Numbered from the stretch's first letter, positions 38,972-49,263 are shown. The stretch is DNA of 64,000 nucleotides from Cryobacterium mannosilyticum (GCF_004402705.1 NZ_SOFM01000040.1:1-64000); one strand, 5' to 3'. Translations and numbers: made by a program. The notes: generated by a model from the letters alone, not told the origin.

Positions 38972-39258
38972 CGAGCCATCCGGCCGGCGGTGCGAAGCGC
39001 GGCTCGAACGTCGTCGGCGGTGGCCGTGTCGCCGACTGCGATCTCGTGAAGACCTTGATTCACGGCCGCGACGGTTTCGGCGTCACCGAGAATGGCCAGC
39101 GTCTCCAGGAGTGCGTCGTAGTCATCCGCGCCGAGGATGACCGCCGCGCGGCTGCCGTTGCGGGTGACTTCGAATCGCTCGTGGGTGGTGCTGGCCGATT
39201 CGACAAGCTTGGAAAAGTTTGCGCGAGCCTGAGCTATCGACAGCGTGGTCATGTACAT
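38968..39258 (-). CDS. Phd/YefM-family antitoxin
   Basis: The 96-residue antitoxin begins TTLSIAQARANFSKLVESA, continues HERFEVTRNGSRAAVILGADDYDALLETL and ends with a flexible toxin-binding tail (ADDVRAALRTAGRMAR), all typical of Phd/YefM. There are ATGs at 39258 and 39252. TACAAT at 39260-39265 lies 8 bases before the second, so a leaderless start at 39252 (MTTLSIAQ) is also plausible. It pairs with the downstream relE. Confidence 0.88.
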   Translation of the reverse strand: MYMTTLSIAQARANFSKLVESASTTHERFEVTRNGSRAAVILGADDYDALLETLAILGDAETVAAVNQGLHEIAVGDTATADDVRAALRTAGRMAR

Positions 39259-39259
39259 A

Positions 39260-39265
39260 ATTGTA
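39260..39265 (-). promoter_or_regulatory. candidate -10 box of the antitoxin-toxin operon
   Basis: On the minus strand TACAAT stands 8 bases before the ATG at 39252, with a TTGGCT about 15 bp further upstream. There is no Shine-Dalgarno sequence, so a leaderless transcript fits. Phd/YefM proteins usually repress their own promoter near here; no clear palindrome is visible. Confidence 0.4.
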
Positions 39266-39278
39266 GTGCGTTCCACGC

Positions 39279-39752
39279 TCAGCCAATCAGGTAGACGAGG
39301 CCACGGCCGTCACCCGCCAGGCGGGCCGTGAAGTTTTGGGCTGCGGCGAGATAGTGCGCCACGTAGCGATGCTCGGTGTCCGGTTGGTTCCGAACCGGGT
39401 AACCCGCCAGCAGGCGCACGACGTCTGCGTCGTTGACTGTGGCCAGGTCCGACGCGACGTCCTTGACCTGGTCGGGGCTGAGGGCGCGCTCGTAGGGTAT
39501 CCACCCGGTCTCGACGTGAGTGACCTGCCCTTCGACCAATTGGTACGCGGCGCGGGCCGGTTGGACGGACCATGGGCCGAGCAACGCCTGAAGCTCCTGC
39601 CAGCACTTATCGAGATAGAGCATCTCCGGTCTGGACGAATCGGGACCCCACGCATCCATCAGCGGATCGGCGCCATGAAAGGGGCACGGGTCCGCAACGG
39701 CACGGAGGTAGTCCTCGGCGGGGATCGGATAGGCGTAGTAGCGAATTCCCAT
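39279..39752 (-). CDS. DUF1877 (YfbM-like) protein
   Basis: This 157-residue protein begins with the family hallmark MGIRYYAYPIPAEDYLRAV. DPLMDAWGPDSSRPEMLYLDKCWQELQ follows, and the C-terminal part YVAHYLAAAQNFTARLAGDG matches DUF1877. ATG 39752 is chosen by family alignment, although GGAGGA abuts it and an ATG at 39770 would extend it by six residues. Function is unknown. It lies 20 bp upstream of the antitoxin gene on the same strand, so it could be co-transcribed with the toxin-antitoxin pair. Confidence 0.75.
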   Translation of the reverse strand: MGIRYYAYPIPAEDYLRAVADPCPFHGADPLMDAWGPDSSRPEMLYLDKCWQELQALLGPWSVQPARAAYQLVEGQVTHVETGWIPYERALSPDQVKDVASDLATVNDADVVRLLAGYPVRNQPDTEHRYVAHYLAAAQNFTARLAGDGRGLVYLIG

Positions 39753-39841
39753 TCCTCCAGAGTCGAGCATCGGGGCTGAACGGTGCGGCTCGCGTGACAG
39801 GTCGTGCAGTCGGCGCCGTTTGGTCGGGCTGGTGAGGAGTG

Positions 39842-39883
39842 GCCGGTGGTCGAGTCCCGGCTACCGCACGATCGACCACCGGC
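39842..39883. other. 12-bp hairpin in the moaA upstream region
   Basis: GCCGGTGGTCGA (39842-39853) is perfectly complementary to 39872-39883 with an 18-nt loop. It lies 68-109 bp before the moaA start and after the divergent DUF1877 gene. It may be part of the moaA leader or a roadblock between divergent transcripts. I could not fit it to the Moco riboswitch consensus. Confidence 0.5.
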
Positions 39884-39950
39884 GGGTTCGTACCTGGATG
39901 CCTCGGCCGTGCGGCCTTCCCTTCCCGGGCTGGGAGATTAGGGTGGTGAA

Positions 39951-41069
39951 ATGACCGGCGCCGAAGTACAGGAACCCGTCCCCAGGTTCTATCGCTCCCT
40001 GGCGGACCTCCCCGAGGTGACCACCCCGCCGACCGGCCTGGTCACCGACACGATGAACCGGCCGCTGCACGACCTGCGCATCTCCGTCACCGACCGCTGC
40101 AACTTCCGTTGCGTCTACTGCATGCCGAAGGAGGTCTTCGGCAAGGACTTCGCCTTCATGGAACGCGACGAGCTGCTCTCCTTCGAGGAGATGACCCGGC
40201 TGGCCAGGATCAGTGTCGCCCACGGGGTGGAGAAGATCCGCCTCACCGGCGGTGAGCCGCTGCTCCGCAAGGGCCTCGAGGAACTCGTCGCCATGCTCGC
40301 CGCCCTCCGCACCCCCGACGGCCGGCCCATCGACATCGCGCTGACCACGAACGGCTCGGCGCTCGCCGTGAAGGCGCAGGCGCTGAAGGATGCCGGGCTC
40401 ACCCGGGTCACCGTGTCGCTCGATTCGCTCGACGACGCCACCTTCCGAGCGATGAACGACGTGAACTTCCCGGTCGCGAAGATCCTGCACGGGATCGACG
40501 TCGCCCACGAGGCCGGGCTCGGCCCGATCAAGATCAACATGGTGGTCAAGCGCGGCCAGAACGAGCACGACATCGTGGCCATGGCCCGGCACTTCCAGGG
40601 CACGCCGTACATCCTCCGGTTCATCGAGTTCATGGACGTGGGCTCGAGCAACGGGTGGGAGATGGGCGCCGTGGTGCCCTCCCGCGAGGTGATCGACCTG
40701 ATCAACGCCGAGCTGCCCCTGGACGAGGTGGCCCCGAACTACGACGGCGAGACCTCGAGACGCTGGCGGTACCGCGACGGGAGCGGCGAGATCGGCGTGA
40801 TCTCCAGCGTCACCCAGTCGTTCTGCCAGTCCTGTTCCCGGGCGAGGGTCTCCACCGACGGCAAGCTGTTCACCTGCCTGTTCGCGACCGAGGGCCACGA
40901 CCTGCGCGCCCTGATGCGCGGCGGCTGCACCGACGAACAGCTCGCCACCGTGATGGCGCAGATCTGGCGGGAACGCACCGACCGGTACTCGCAGCTGCGC
41001 AGCGCGAAGACGATCCAGCTTCGGGCCGCCGGCAAGAAGAAGATCGAGATGTCCTACATCGGTGGCTAG
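39951..41069 (+). CDS. moaA: GTP 3',8-cyclase MoaA
   Basis: This radical SAM enzyme starts Moco synthesis from GTP with MoaC. The 372 residues carry the SAM cluster Cys50, Cys54 and Cys57 (DRCNFRCVYC). The KIRLTGGEPLLR motif follows, as does a second cluster in FCQSCSRARVSTDGKLFTC. The C-terminal Gly-Gly (MSYIGG) needed for activity is present. The N terminus has a 35-residue extension before the core. GGTGAA precedes the ATG. It is followed by fdhD after 39 bp. Confidence 0.95.
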   Translation: MTGAEVQEPVPRFYRSLADLPEVTTPPTGLVTDTMNRPLHDLRISVTDRCNFRCVYCMPKEVFGKDFAFMERDELLSFEEMTRLARISVAHGVEKIRLTGGEPLLRKGLEELVAMLAALRTPDGRPIDIALTTNGSALAVKAQALKDAGLTRVTVSLDSLDDATFRAMNDVNFPVAKILHGIDVAHEAGLGPIKINMVVKRGQNEHDIVAMARHFQGTPYILRFIEFMDVGSSNGWEMGAVVPSREVIDLINAELPLDEVAPNYDGETSRRWRYRDGSGEIGVISSVTQSFCQSCSRARVSTDGKLFTCLFATEGHDLRALMRGGCTDEQLATVMAQIWRERTDRYSQLRSAKTIQLRAAGKKKIEMSYIGG

Positions 41070-41108
41070 GAATCGACCGGCAGCACGACGAAGAAGGGGC
41101 AACGGCTC

Positions 41109-41972
41109 ATGAGCAGAATCACCGCGCGACGCAAGGTCGTCCGCCTGACCGTCGGACACCCGCCCACCACCCGCGAAGACGTGCTCGCCGTCGAGGAGCC
41201 GCTGGAGATCCGGGTGAACGGCCGTTCCCTGGCCGTGACCATGCGCACCCCGGGCAACGACTACGACCTGGCGGCCGGCTTCCTCGTCTCGGAGGGTGTC
41301 ATCACCAGGGGCGAGCACTTCGTCACCGCCCGGTACTGCGCCGGCGCCACCGACGAGGGCCTCAACACCTACAACGTGCTCGATGTCTCCCTCGCGCCCG
41401 GGGTCAGGCCCCCCGACCCGAGCCTGGAACGGTCGTTCCTCACCACCAGCTCCTGCGGCCTCTGCGGCAAGGCGAGCATCGACGCCGTGCGCACCAAATC
41501 CTCCTTCCCGGTAATGGATGACCCGGTGCGGGTCGACGCGGAACTGCTCACCTCGTTCCCCGACCGGTTGCGCACCCGGCAGACCGTGTTCGAGAAGACC
41601 GGCGGACTCCACGCCGCCGCGCTGTTCGACGGCGTCACCGGGGAGATGCTCGTGCTGCGCGAAGACGTCGGCCGGCACAACGCGGTGGACAAGGTGATCG
41701 GCTGGGCGCTGAAGGAGAACCTGCTCCCGTTGACCGGCACGGTGCTGATGGTGTCGAGCCGGGCCAGCTTCGAACTGGCCCAGAAGGCGATGATGGCCGG
41801 CATCCCGGTGCTCGCCGCCGTGTCGGCGCCGTCCTCTCTGGCGGTCGAATTCGCCGCCGAGGTGGGCATGACGCTCATCGGCTTCCTCCGCGGCAACTCG
41901 ATGGTGATCTACGCCGGGGCCGAGCGGATCGTCGAGGGTGCCCGGGCCGAGGCTCAGCGCACGACGGTGTAA
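41109..41972 (+). CDS. fdhD: formate dehydrogenase accessory sulfurtransferase FdhD
   Basis: FdhD transfers sulfur to the Mo-bisMGD cofactor of formate dehydrogenases. The 287 residues contain EEPLEIRVNG, the persulfide-carrying CGLCGK loop (Cys116 and Cys119), TGGLHAAALFDG, EDVGRHNAVDKVIG and SSRASFELAQKAM, all family hallmarks. It lies between moaA and the divergently oriented FdhF-like oxidoreductase it probably serves. The 3' end overlaps the convergent DHFR-like gene by 19 bp. Confidence 0.94.
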   Translation: MSRITARRKVVRLTVGHPPTTREDVLAVEEPLEIRVNGRSLAVTMRTPGNDYDLAAGFLVSEGVITRGEHFVTARYCAGATDEGLNTYNVLDVSLAPGVRPPDPSLERSFLTTSSCGLCGKASIDAVRTKSSFPVMDDPVRVDAELLTSFPDRLRTRQTVFEKTGGLHAAALFDGVTGEMLVLREDVGRHNAVDKVIGWALKENLLPLTGTVLMVSSRASFELAQKAMMAGIPVLAAVSAPSSLAVEFAAEVGMTLIGFLRGNSMVIYAGAERIVEGARAEAQRTTV

Positions 41973-42487
41973 CGTTCCTGGACCATGCCGCCGCCGATCG
42001 GCGCGACTCCCAGGGTCTCCAGCTGGACATCCGCCGGGAGCGCTCCGAACAACGAAATGCCCTCGCCCAGCAGCACGGGCACCCGGGTGATCACGAGGTC
42101 GTCGATGAGGCCCGCCGCGAGGCAGGACTGGATGACCCGGCCGCCGTCGATGTACACGCGGTCGGCACCCGCGGCGGTGAGGACGGCGATCGCCTCGGGG
42201 AGGCTGCGCACCACCGTGACGCGGTCGTCGAGCGTTGCGAGGGTGCTGCTGAGCACGATCACCTTCATCCGGGTGTACGGCCATGGATCGAATGCCGCCA
42301 CGGTTTCATAGGTGCCGCGGCCCATCAGCAGGTGGTCGATCGTGGCCGTGAACTCGGTGTAGCCGCCGTCGCCGGTGGGTCCCGGCCGGTCGGTGAGCCA
42401 GTCGAGGCTTCCGTCCGGCCGGGCGATGTAGCCGTCGACGCTCGTCGCGATGAAGACGTGGCCGGTCCAGGGCCGTTGCTCGGTCAT
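41954..42487 (-). CDS. dihydrofolate reductase-like RibD C-terminal domain protein
   Basis: This 177-residue protein has the RibD-C/DHFR fold: HVFIATSVDGYIARPDGSLDWL at the start, DHLLMGRGTYETV, VIVLSSTL and GADRVYIDGGRVIQSCLAAGLIDDLVI, ending with a GEGISLFG loop. The start at ATG 42487 has TGAGG 8 bases upstream; a GTG at 42496 is less well placed. It lies 10 bp downstream of the FdhF-like gene on the same strand. Its substrate is unknown, and NADPH-dependent reduction is expected from the fold. Confidence 0.85.
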   Translation of the reverse strand: MTEQRPWTGHVFIATSVDGYIARPDGSLDWLTDRPGPTGDGGYTEFTATIDHLLMGRGTYETVAAFDPWPYTRMKVIVLSSTLATLDDRVTVVRSLPEAIAVLTAAGADRVYIDGGRVIQSCLAAGLIDDLVITRVPVLLGEGISLFGALPADVQLETLGVAPIGGGMVQERYTVVR

Positions 42488-42497
42488 GGGCGACACC

Positions 42498-44813
42498 TCA
42501 GCTCGGCTGCGGCACGCCGGCCGGCTCGTGCGCGATGAACCGCACGGCCATCGCCTTGTAGCCGGGGGTGTTCGACTCCCGGGCCACGAGCTCCCGGTGC
42601 ATCAGGGCGTTCGCCTCGGGGAAGTATGCCGCCGCGCAGCCTCGCGGGGTCGGGTAGACCACCAGGCGGAACTCGTTCGCCCGGCGTTCCTCGCCCCGGA
42701 ATGTGCTGATCACGTCGACCAGGTCGCGGTCCGTGAACCCCAGCTCGGTGAGGTCGTCCTCGTGGATCAGGATGACCCGGCGGCCGCCCGAGATGCCGCG
42801 GTAGCGGTCGTCCAGGCCGTAGAAGGTGGTGTTGTACTGGTCGTGGCTGCGGATGGTCTGCAGGATCAGGTGCCCAGGCGGCGGGGTCAGATACTCGAGC
42901 GGGCTGACCGTGAACCGGGCCCGGCCGATGTCGGTGGCGAAGCTGCGGGTGTCGCGCGGGGGATTGGGCAGCACGAAACCGTTCTTCGTCTTGAGCCGCC
43001 TGTTGAAATCGGAGAAGCCCGGGATCACCCGGGAGATGCGGTCACGGATGACGTCGTAGTCGTCGGCCATGGCCTTCCAGTCGATCACGTGGTCCTCGCC
43101 GAGGGTGGCGCTGGCCATCCGGGCCACGATGACCGGCTCGGCGAGCAGGTGCTCGGAGACCGGGTCGAGGCGCCCCTGCGTGGTGCGCACCACCGACATC
43201 GAGTCTTCGACCGAGAGCACCTGGCGGCCGCCGGGATGCTTGTCATCGGTGTCCGTGCGGCCGAGCGTCGGCAGGATCAGCGAGGTCTTGCCGTGCATGA
43301 TGTGCGATCGGTTGGGCTTGGTCGACACGTGCACGGTCAGGCCGACCCGCTGCATCGCGGCCTCGAGGGCCTCGGTGTCGGAGCAGGCAAGGGCGAAATT
43401 GCCGCCCATGGAGACGAACACGTCGATGTCGTCGTTCTCGAAGGCCTCGACCGTGTCGACGGAGTCAAGACCGTGCGCCCGCGGGGACTGGATGCCGAAC
43501 TCAGCATCCAGCGCGGCCAGCAGCGACTCCTTCGGCTTCTCCCAGATGCCCATCGTGCGGTCGCCCTGCACATTGGAGTGGCCGCGCACCGGGCAGGCGC
43601 CCGCGCCGGGCTTGCCGAAGTTGCCCTGCAGCAGGAGCAGGTTGATGATCTCCTTGAGCGTGTTCACCGAGTGGGGCTGCTGGGTGAGGCCGAGCGCCCA
43701 GCAGATGATGGTGGCCTTCGAGTCGACCAGGAGGCGGGCGACCGTGGCGATCTGCAGCCGGGACAGCCCCGTCGCCTTCTCGGTCTCGTCCCAGTCGATC
43801 ACCTTGCGGGCTGCCCGGTATTCGTCCAGGCCCGCGGTGTTGGCTTCGACGAATGCGTGATCGACGACGGAGCCGGGCACGCGCTCCTCCTCCTCGAGCA
43901 GCAGGTGGCCGAGCGCCTGGAACAGGGCCAGGTCGCCGCCGACCTTGATCTGCAGGTATTCGTCCGCGAGGGCGGTGCCGTCGCCGATCAGGCCCGACAC
44001 CGACTGGGGGTCCTTGAAGTTGAACAGCCCGGCCTCCGGAAGCGGGTTGACGGCGACGATTCTGCCGCCGTTGTCCTTGCATTCCTTGAGGGCGGAGAGC
44101 ATCCGTGGGTGGTTGGTGCCGGGGTTCTGGCCGACGACCAGGATCAGCTGGGCGTTATGGATGTCGTCCAGGGAGACGGTGCCCTTGCCGATGCCGATCG
44201 TGGGGTTCAATGCCGAACCCGACGATTCGTGGCACATATTGGAGCAGTCCGGCAGGTTGTTCGTGCCGATCGAGCGGGCGAACAACTGGTAGAGGAACGC
44301 CGATTCGTTGGCGGTGCGACCGGAGGTGTAGAACACGGTGCGGTCCGGCGTCGTCGCCCGGATCTTCTCGCCGATCAGCTCGAAGGCGTCGTTCCAGGTG
44401 ATCTGCGAGTAGTGCGTGTCACCGGGACGGATGACCACCGGATGCGTGATCCGGCCCTGATTGCCGAGCCAGTACTCGGTCTTCGTGGCTAGTTCCGCGA
44501 TCGAATGCTCGGCCCAGAAAGCGGGCGTCACGGTGCGCACGGTGCTCTCCTCGGCGACGGCCTTGGCGCCGTTCTCGCAGAACTCCGCCGTCTTGCGGTG
44601 GCCCTGCGACTCCGGCCACGCACAGCCGGGGCAGTCCGTGCCGTCGCGCTGGTTCAACCGCAGCAGCGCGCGGGCGGTGCGGGTGACGCCGGCCTGGGCA
44701 ATCCCGCGCTCGAGCGCGACCGCCACCGCCTCGAGCCCGGCTGCGGAATTCTTCGGCTTCTTGACGCGCAGGTTGCTCTCGTTGATGTCTTCGATCGGTG
44801 CACGACGTGTCAT
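42498..44813 (-). CDS. FdhF/YdeP-family molybdopterin oxidoreductase
   Basis: This 771-residue Mo-bisMGD enzyme of the formate dehydrogenase-like FdhF/YdeP family shows DGTDCPGCAWPES near residue 60. SGRTANESAFLYQLFAR and the CSNMCHESSG block, where Cys is the likely Mo ligand, follow. GQNPGTNHPRML, CPVRGHSNVQGDRTMG and a C-terminal MGD-binding domain (HDQYNTTFYGLDDRYRG) are also seen. It lacks the N-terminal [4Fe-4S] and NuoG-like extensions of larger enzymes. Formate oxidation is likely but not proven, since YdeP-type members are poorly characterised. fdhD is encoded nearby, which supports a formate dehydrogenase role. Confidence 0.88.
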   Translation of the reverse strand: MTRRAPIEDINESNLRVKKPKNSAAGLEAVAVALERGIAQAGVTRTARALLRLNQRDGTDCPGCAWPESQGHRKTAEFCENGAKAVAEESTVRTVTPAFWAEHSIAELATKTEYWLGNQGRITHPVVIRPGDTHYSQITWNDAFELIGEKIRATTPDRTVFYTSGRTANESAFLYQLFARSIGTNNLPDCSNMCHESSGSALNPTIGIGKGTVSLDDIHNAQLILVVGQNPGTNHPRMLSALKECKDNGGRIVAVNPLPEAGLFNFKDPQSVSGLIGDGTALADEYLQIKVGGDLALFQALGHLLLEEEERVPGSVVDHAFVEANTAGLDEYRAARKVIDWDETEKATGLSRLQIATVARLLVDSKATIICWALGLTQQPHSVNTLKEIINLLLLQGNFGKPGAGACPVRGHSNVQGDRTMGIWEKPKESLLAALDAEFGIQSPRAHGLDSVDTVEAFENDDIDVFVSMGGNFALACSDTEALEAAMQRVGLTVHVSTKPNRSHIMHGKTSLILPTLGRTDTDDKHPGGRQVLSVEDSMSVVRTTQGRLDPVSEHLLAEPVIVARMASATLGEDHVIDWKAMADDYDVIRDRISRVIPGFSDFNRRLKTKNGFVLPNPPRDTRSFATDIGRARFTVSPLEYLTPPPGHLILQTIRSHDQYNTTFYGLDDRYRGISGGRRVILIHEDDLTELGFTDRDLVDVISTFRGEERRANEFRLVVYPTPRGCAAAYFPEANALMHRELVARESNTPGYKAMAVRFIAHEPAGVPQPS

Positions 44814-45046
44814 GCATCCATCCTGCCCCCTGTGACCGCCAAGTAAACCCGTCGGCGGAGTCTCGGCTGATTCCCAGCCGATATCTGATTGCTGGTCAGG
44901 CCAATAGCGTTGAATCGACCGGGAGCGGATTCGCCACCGGCAATCCGAGCCGTTTCCCGTTCCGAAGTATCATCGGCAGCACCAGACCGCATCCGACGCC
45001 ATCCCGCCCCGACGACAGCCCGCCCCGACGACAGGGAGAACACTCC

Positions 45047-47284
45047 GTGGGAACCCATACGACCCTGGACACCATGCGCCAGACGCGTTCGATCCTGGAC
45101 GGCATCCGGGCCGCCGACGACCTGACCGTCGCCGCGAGCAGGGACGGCGGCGTGCGGGCCGTTCGCCTGCTCGCCCAGGCCGCGGTCGACCCGGGCGACC
45201 AGCTCACCGCGATCGCGGCGATGCACTCGCTCGCCCAGGTCTTCGACGAGTCGGCGGACGATGTGCTGGTCACCCTGCTGGGCCATGACACCCTGTTCAT
45301 CCGTGAGCACACGGCCTGGGCCTTCGGGGCCCGCCTGCCCCGCCTCGACGCCATCTCCGGGCTCGTTGCCATGGTCGTCGCCGGCGGATTCCCCGGGATG
45401 ATCGCCCAGCGCACCCTGGAACAGTGGGCGTCGTCGGTGCCGGAGCACGTCGGGCTCGCCCTCGAGGGTGCCCTGGTCGGCGTCGTCGAACCCGGGGCAC
45501 GGTCCCGTCTGGTCGAGACGATCGGCCTCGTCACCGGCCGCATCCCGGAGCGCCTGCTGCGCCGCGTCGCCGTGGACCCGGCCGAGCCGACCGAGGTGCG
45601 TGTCGCCGCGATCGCCGCCCTCGGCGACCTCGGCCCGAACGACGCCAACATCGCGATCGTCACCGAGCTTGCCCGGGGCGACGACGTGCTGGCCGAGGTG
45701 GCCAGGCTCGCCCTGGTCGACCTGACCGTGCCGAACTATCCGCGCGCGCCGTGGAGCCAGGGGGCCACCATCGCCCAGCTCTTCCTGCACGCCGACATCG
45801 ACCGTGACCTCAGCCAGGTCGGCGCGGGCGACAACGGCGGCATCGCGACCCTGCTCGTGCGCCTCGGCGACGCCCTCGTCGCCGGCCCGACGCCGGGGGA
45901 GGACGCATTCCTGTCCCGCGGCGAGGATGCTCCGAGGGGGCAGCGGGTCGAACGGGTGCTCACACTCTCCCGGGGCGGTTTCGCCGATGCCCTGGACTGC
46001 CTCTCCGAGGTCGGCTCGACCCTGGCCGGGCACGCCTTCGCGACCGTCCCGTTCCTCGGCGAACCGGTCGCCTCGGTCGACGCCTGGCCGCGCCGGATCG
46101 CCACCCAACGCGGCATCCGGCGCATCCTCCGCGCAGCGGGAACGGTCGATGCGATCCACCTGAGGATGGCCGATGTCGGCACTCTCGCCGCTTCCACGGT
46201 CGCCCGCGAACTGGACATCCCCATCGTATTCACGGTGGCACCCGACCCGCACAGCGTCATCCACTCGCTGGACGCGACCGGCGCCCTGACCCGCGCGAAC
46301 TTCGGCACCGTGGACGAGGCCGAGCACTTCTGGTTCCGGGTGCGGCTGGTGCAGCGGCTGGCAGCGGATGCCGCGCACACCGTGCTCTTCCCCCGGCCCG
46401 ACCTGCAGCGCGACATGCGCGAGCTCGTCGGAATCGACATCCGGCAGCACCCGGAACGCCACTCGGTGATCGCGGAGGGAATCGACCTGGCCGTGATCGA
46501 GCGTTCCCTCGCGGACGCGACGGCGTCCCTCGACGGGTCCGCCGCCGTTGACCCGGGGCGGCTGAACGCGGCCGGTGCGGTGGCGTTCGTCGAGCTCGAC
46601 GACCTGCTGGCGGCCCTCCCGCCCGAGCGACGCGGGCTGCCGCTCGCCGTCACGGTGGGCCGGCTGCACCGGGTCAAGGGCATGGCCGCGCTCGTCGAGG
46701 CCTGGTCGGCGGACCCGGCACTGTCCGCGGCCTGCAACCTGCTCATCGTCGGCGGGGACCTTCGCACGCCATCGGCCGACGAGCGCGCACAACTGGACCG
46801 GATGGCCGCGGCCGTTCCGCTCGACGGGGCCAGCGAACGGGGACTGCTGCTCGCCGGGCACCGCAATAACGACACCGTGGCCCGCTGGCTCGCGGCCGCG
46901 CGCACCGGCCGGCCCGGCCTGGCCGGTCCGAACGGCGTCTATGTCTGCGCCAGCGTGAAGGAGGAGTTCGGGATCGCCCTGCTCGAAGCACTGGCCACCG
47001 GCCTCGCCGTGGTCGCGCCGCACTCGGGGGGGCCGGCCACCTACGTGGAAGAGGGAGTGACAGGCTTCCTCGTGGACACCGGCAACCCGGCCGCGCTGGC
47101 CGGCGGGATCGCCGCTGCCCTCACGGTCGCCGCCGGCCCGTCCGGACCGGAGTTCGCCGACCGTGCCCGCGAGATGGTGGCCCGAGGTTTCACGATCCAG
47201 GCCATGGCGTCCACCCTGGCCGCCGTCTACCGGGAGGTCGCCGTCACCGACGGGCCGAACGCCTGGGCGATGAGCCTCTCCTGA
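45047..47284 (+). CDS. HEAT-repeat/GT4 glycosyltransferase fusion
   Basis: This 745-residue protein starts at GTG 45047 (GGGAG 9 bases upstream). Residues about 20-250 are helical HEAT-like repeats (AVDPGDQLTAIAAMHSLAQ, RIPERLLRRVAVDPAEP, EVRVAAIAALGDLG, DDVLAEVARLALVDL). The rest is a GT-B glycosyltransferase of family 4: an N-terminal Rossmann half (VDAIHLRMADVGTLAA, PIVFTVAPDPHS), then VTVGRLHRVKGMAALVEAW and the EX7E motif at Glu639 and Glu647 (EEFGIALLE). It should use a nucleotide-sugar. The acceptor is unknown; the HEAT part may bind a partner protein. A GT1 gene follows 30 bp later. No signal peptide or membrane helix is seen. Confidence 0.85.
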   Translation: MGTHTTLDTMRQTRSILDGIRAADDLTVAASRDGGVRAVRLLAQAAVDPGDQLTAIAAMHSLAQVFDESADDVLVTLLGHDTLFIREHTAWAFGARLPRLDAISGLVAMVVAGGFPGMIAQRTLEQWASSVPEHVGLALEGALVGVVEPGARSRLVETIGLVTGRIPERLLRRVAVDPAEPTEVRVAAIAALGDLGPNDANIAIVTELARGDDVLAEVARLALVDLTVPNYPRAPWSQGATIAQLFLHADIDRDLSQVGAGDNGGIATLLVRLGDALVAGPTPGEDAFLSRGEDAPRGQRVERVLTLSRGGFADALDCLSEVGSTLAGHAFATVPFLGEPVASVDAWPRRIATQRGIRRILRAAGTVDAIHLRMADVGTLAASTVARELDIPIVFTVAPDPHSVIHSLDATGALTRANFGTVDEAEHFWFRVRLVQRLAADAAHTVLFPRPDLQRDMRELVGIDIRQHPERHSVIAEGIDLAVIERSLADATASLDGSAAVDPGRLNAAGAVAFVELDDLLAALPPERRGLPLAVTVGRLHRVKGMAALVEAWSADPALSAACNLLIVGGDLRTPSADERAQLDRMAAAVPLDGASERGLLLAGHRNNDTVARWLAAARTGRPGLAGPNGVYVCASVKEEFGIALLEALATGLAVVAPHSGGPATYVEEGVTGFLVDTGNPAALAGGIAAALTVAAGPSGPEFADRAREMVARGFTIQAMASTLAAVYREVAVTDGPNAWAMSLS

Positions 47285-47314
47285 TGAGGAACCCGACCTG
47301 ATGAGGAACCTGAC
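47281..47314 (+). repeat. 17-bp duplication between the two glycosyltransferase genes
   Basis: Two copies of ctgatgaggaacccgac (one mismatch) occupy 47281-47297 and 47298-47314 and run from the stop codon of the first gene to the ATG of the next. Each copy holds GAGGAAC, so the downstream ribosome site is duplicated. Confidence 0.85.
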
Positions 47315-48628
<1,314 letters not shown>

Positions 48629-48651
48629 GCGCTTCGGCGCCGCGCCCCGTC

Positions 48652-48725
48652 CAGACGTCGCTCGACTCAGACGTCGCTCGACTCAGACGTCGCTCGGCTC
48701 AGACGTCGCTCGACTCAGACGTCGA
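48652..48725. repeat. 16-bp tandem array straddling the DUF2017 stop codon
   Basis: Four full copies (48652-48715) and a partial fifth of cagacgtcgctcgact are almost identical; one base differs in the third copy. Read on the minus strand each copy contains GACGTCTGA, so the real DUF2017 stop is simply the innermost copy. The unit is not divisible by three and contains the GACGTC palindrome. Confidence 0.93.
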
Positions 48726-49263
48726 TGGCGTAGACCAGGGACTCCTGCACCATGCCGAACCATTCGTAGACGTCCCGCAGGAACGGGGCGTCCTCGTCCT
48801 CTCGCTGCGGCCGGCCGTCCGGCCCAATGTCGAGACGCTCGGCCAGCGTCAACCGCAGGTCGGTGAGGGTGCGCAGCCAGGACTGCACGTCGGGCGGGTC
48901 AAGCACGATCGCCAGCGGGGCGTCGTCCGGCAATTCGTGGAGCAGCGCCTCGTCCGGTTCGTCGGAGATCGGGTCGAGCGGCTCCTCGCCCAGGGTCGTC
49001 AGGACCACCTTCGCATTGAGCACCTTGCGGTCGAGGAGATCGCCGGCGGTGAACCGGCGGAACTCCGCCGCGGCCTCAGGGTCGTCCAGGTAGGCATCCG
49101 GCAGCAGTCGTTTCAGGGCCGGGTCGGCGGCCGTGCCTGGCGCGTGGGCATCGGCGGCCTCCAAAAGTTCCACCAGCTGGCTGGTGGCGAGTCGGAGCAG
49201 CCCCACCTCGACCAATTCGAAGTGCGCGGACACGCGACCTTCCGTGGACGGCTCGAATTGCAT
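48715..49263 (-). CDS. DUF2017 protein, clpS partner gene
   Basis: The 182-residue cytoplasmic protein of the DUF2017 family starts at ATG 49263, whose A is the last base of the clpS stop (TGATG). It has an N-terminal beta part (FELVEVGLLRLATSQLVELLE), a helical middle, and the C-terminal LADVRLTLAERL-like helix followed by VYEWFGMVQESLVYAIDV. The family is regularly found next to clpS in actinobacteria, and its function is not established. The final codons are part of a 16-bp tandem array. Confidence 0.87.
   Translation of the reverse strand: MQFEPSTEGRVSAHFELVEVGLLRLATSQLVELLEAADAHAPGTAADPALKRLLPDAYLDDPEAAAEFRRFTAGDLLDRKVLNAKVVLTTLGEEPLDPISDEPDEALLHELPDDAPLAIVLDPPDVQSWLRTLTDLRLTLAERLDIGPDGRPQREDEDAPFLRDVYEWFGMVQESLVYAIDV

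Noticed and set aside
39842..39883. tRNA 3' end or attachment site (resemblance of GTCGAGTCCCGGCTACCGCA to a T-arm and acceptor)
   Set aside because: T-stem pairing and loop length do not fit, there is no upstream tRNA body and no integrase nearby; the symmetry is explained by a plain 12-bp hairpin.
39771..39950. Moco riboswitch upstream of moaA
   Set aside because: The region has one hairpin but I could not match the conserved multi-stem Moco RNA arrangement; a covariance-model search would decide.
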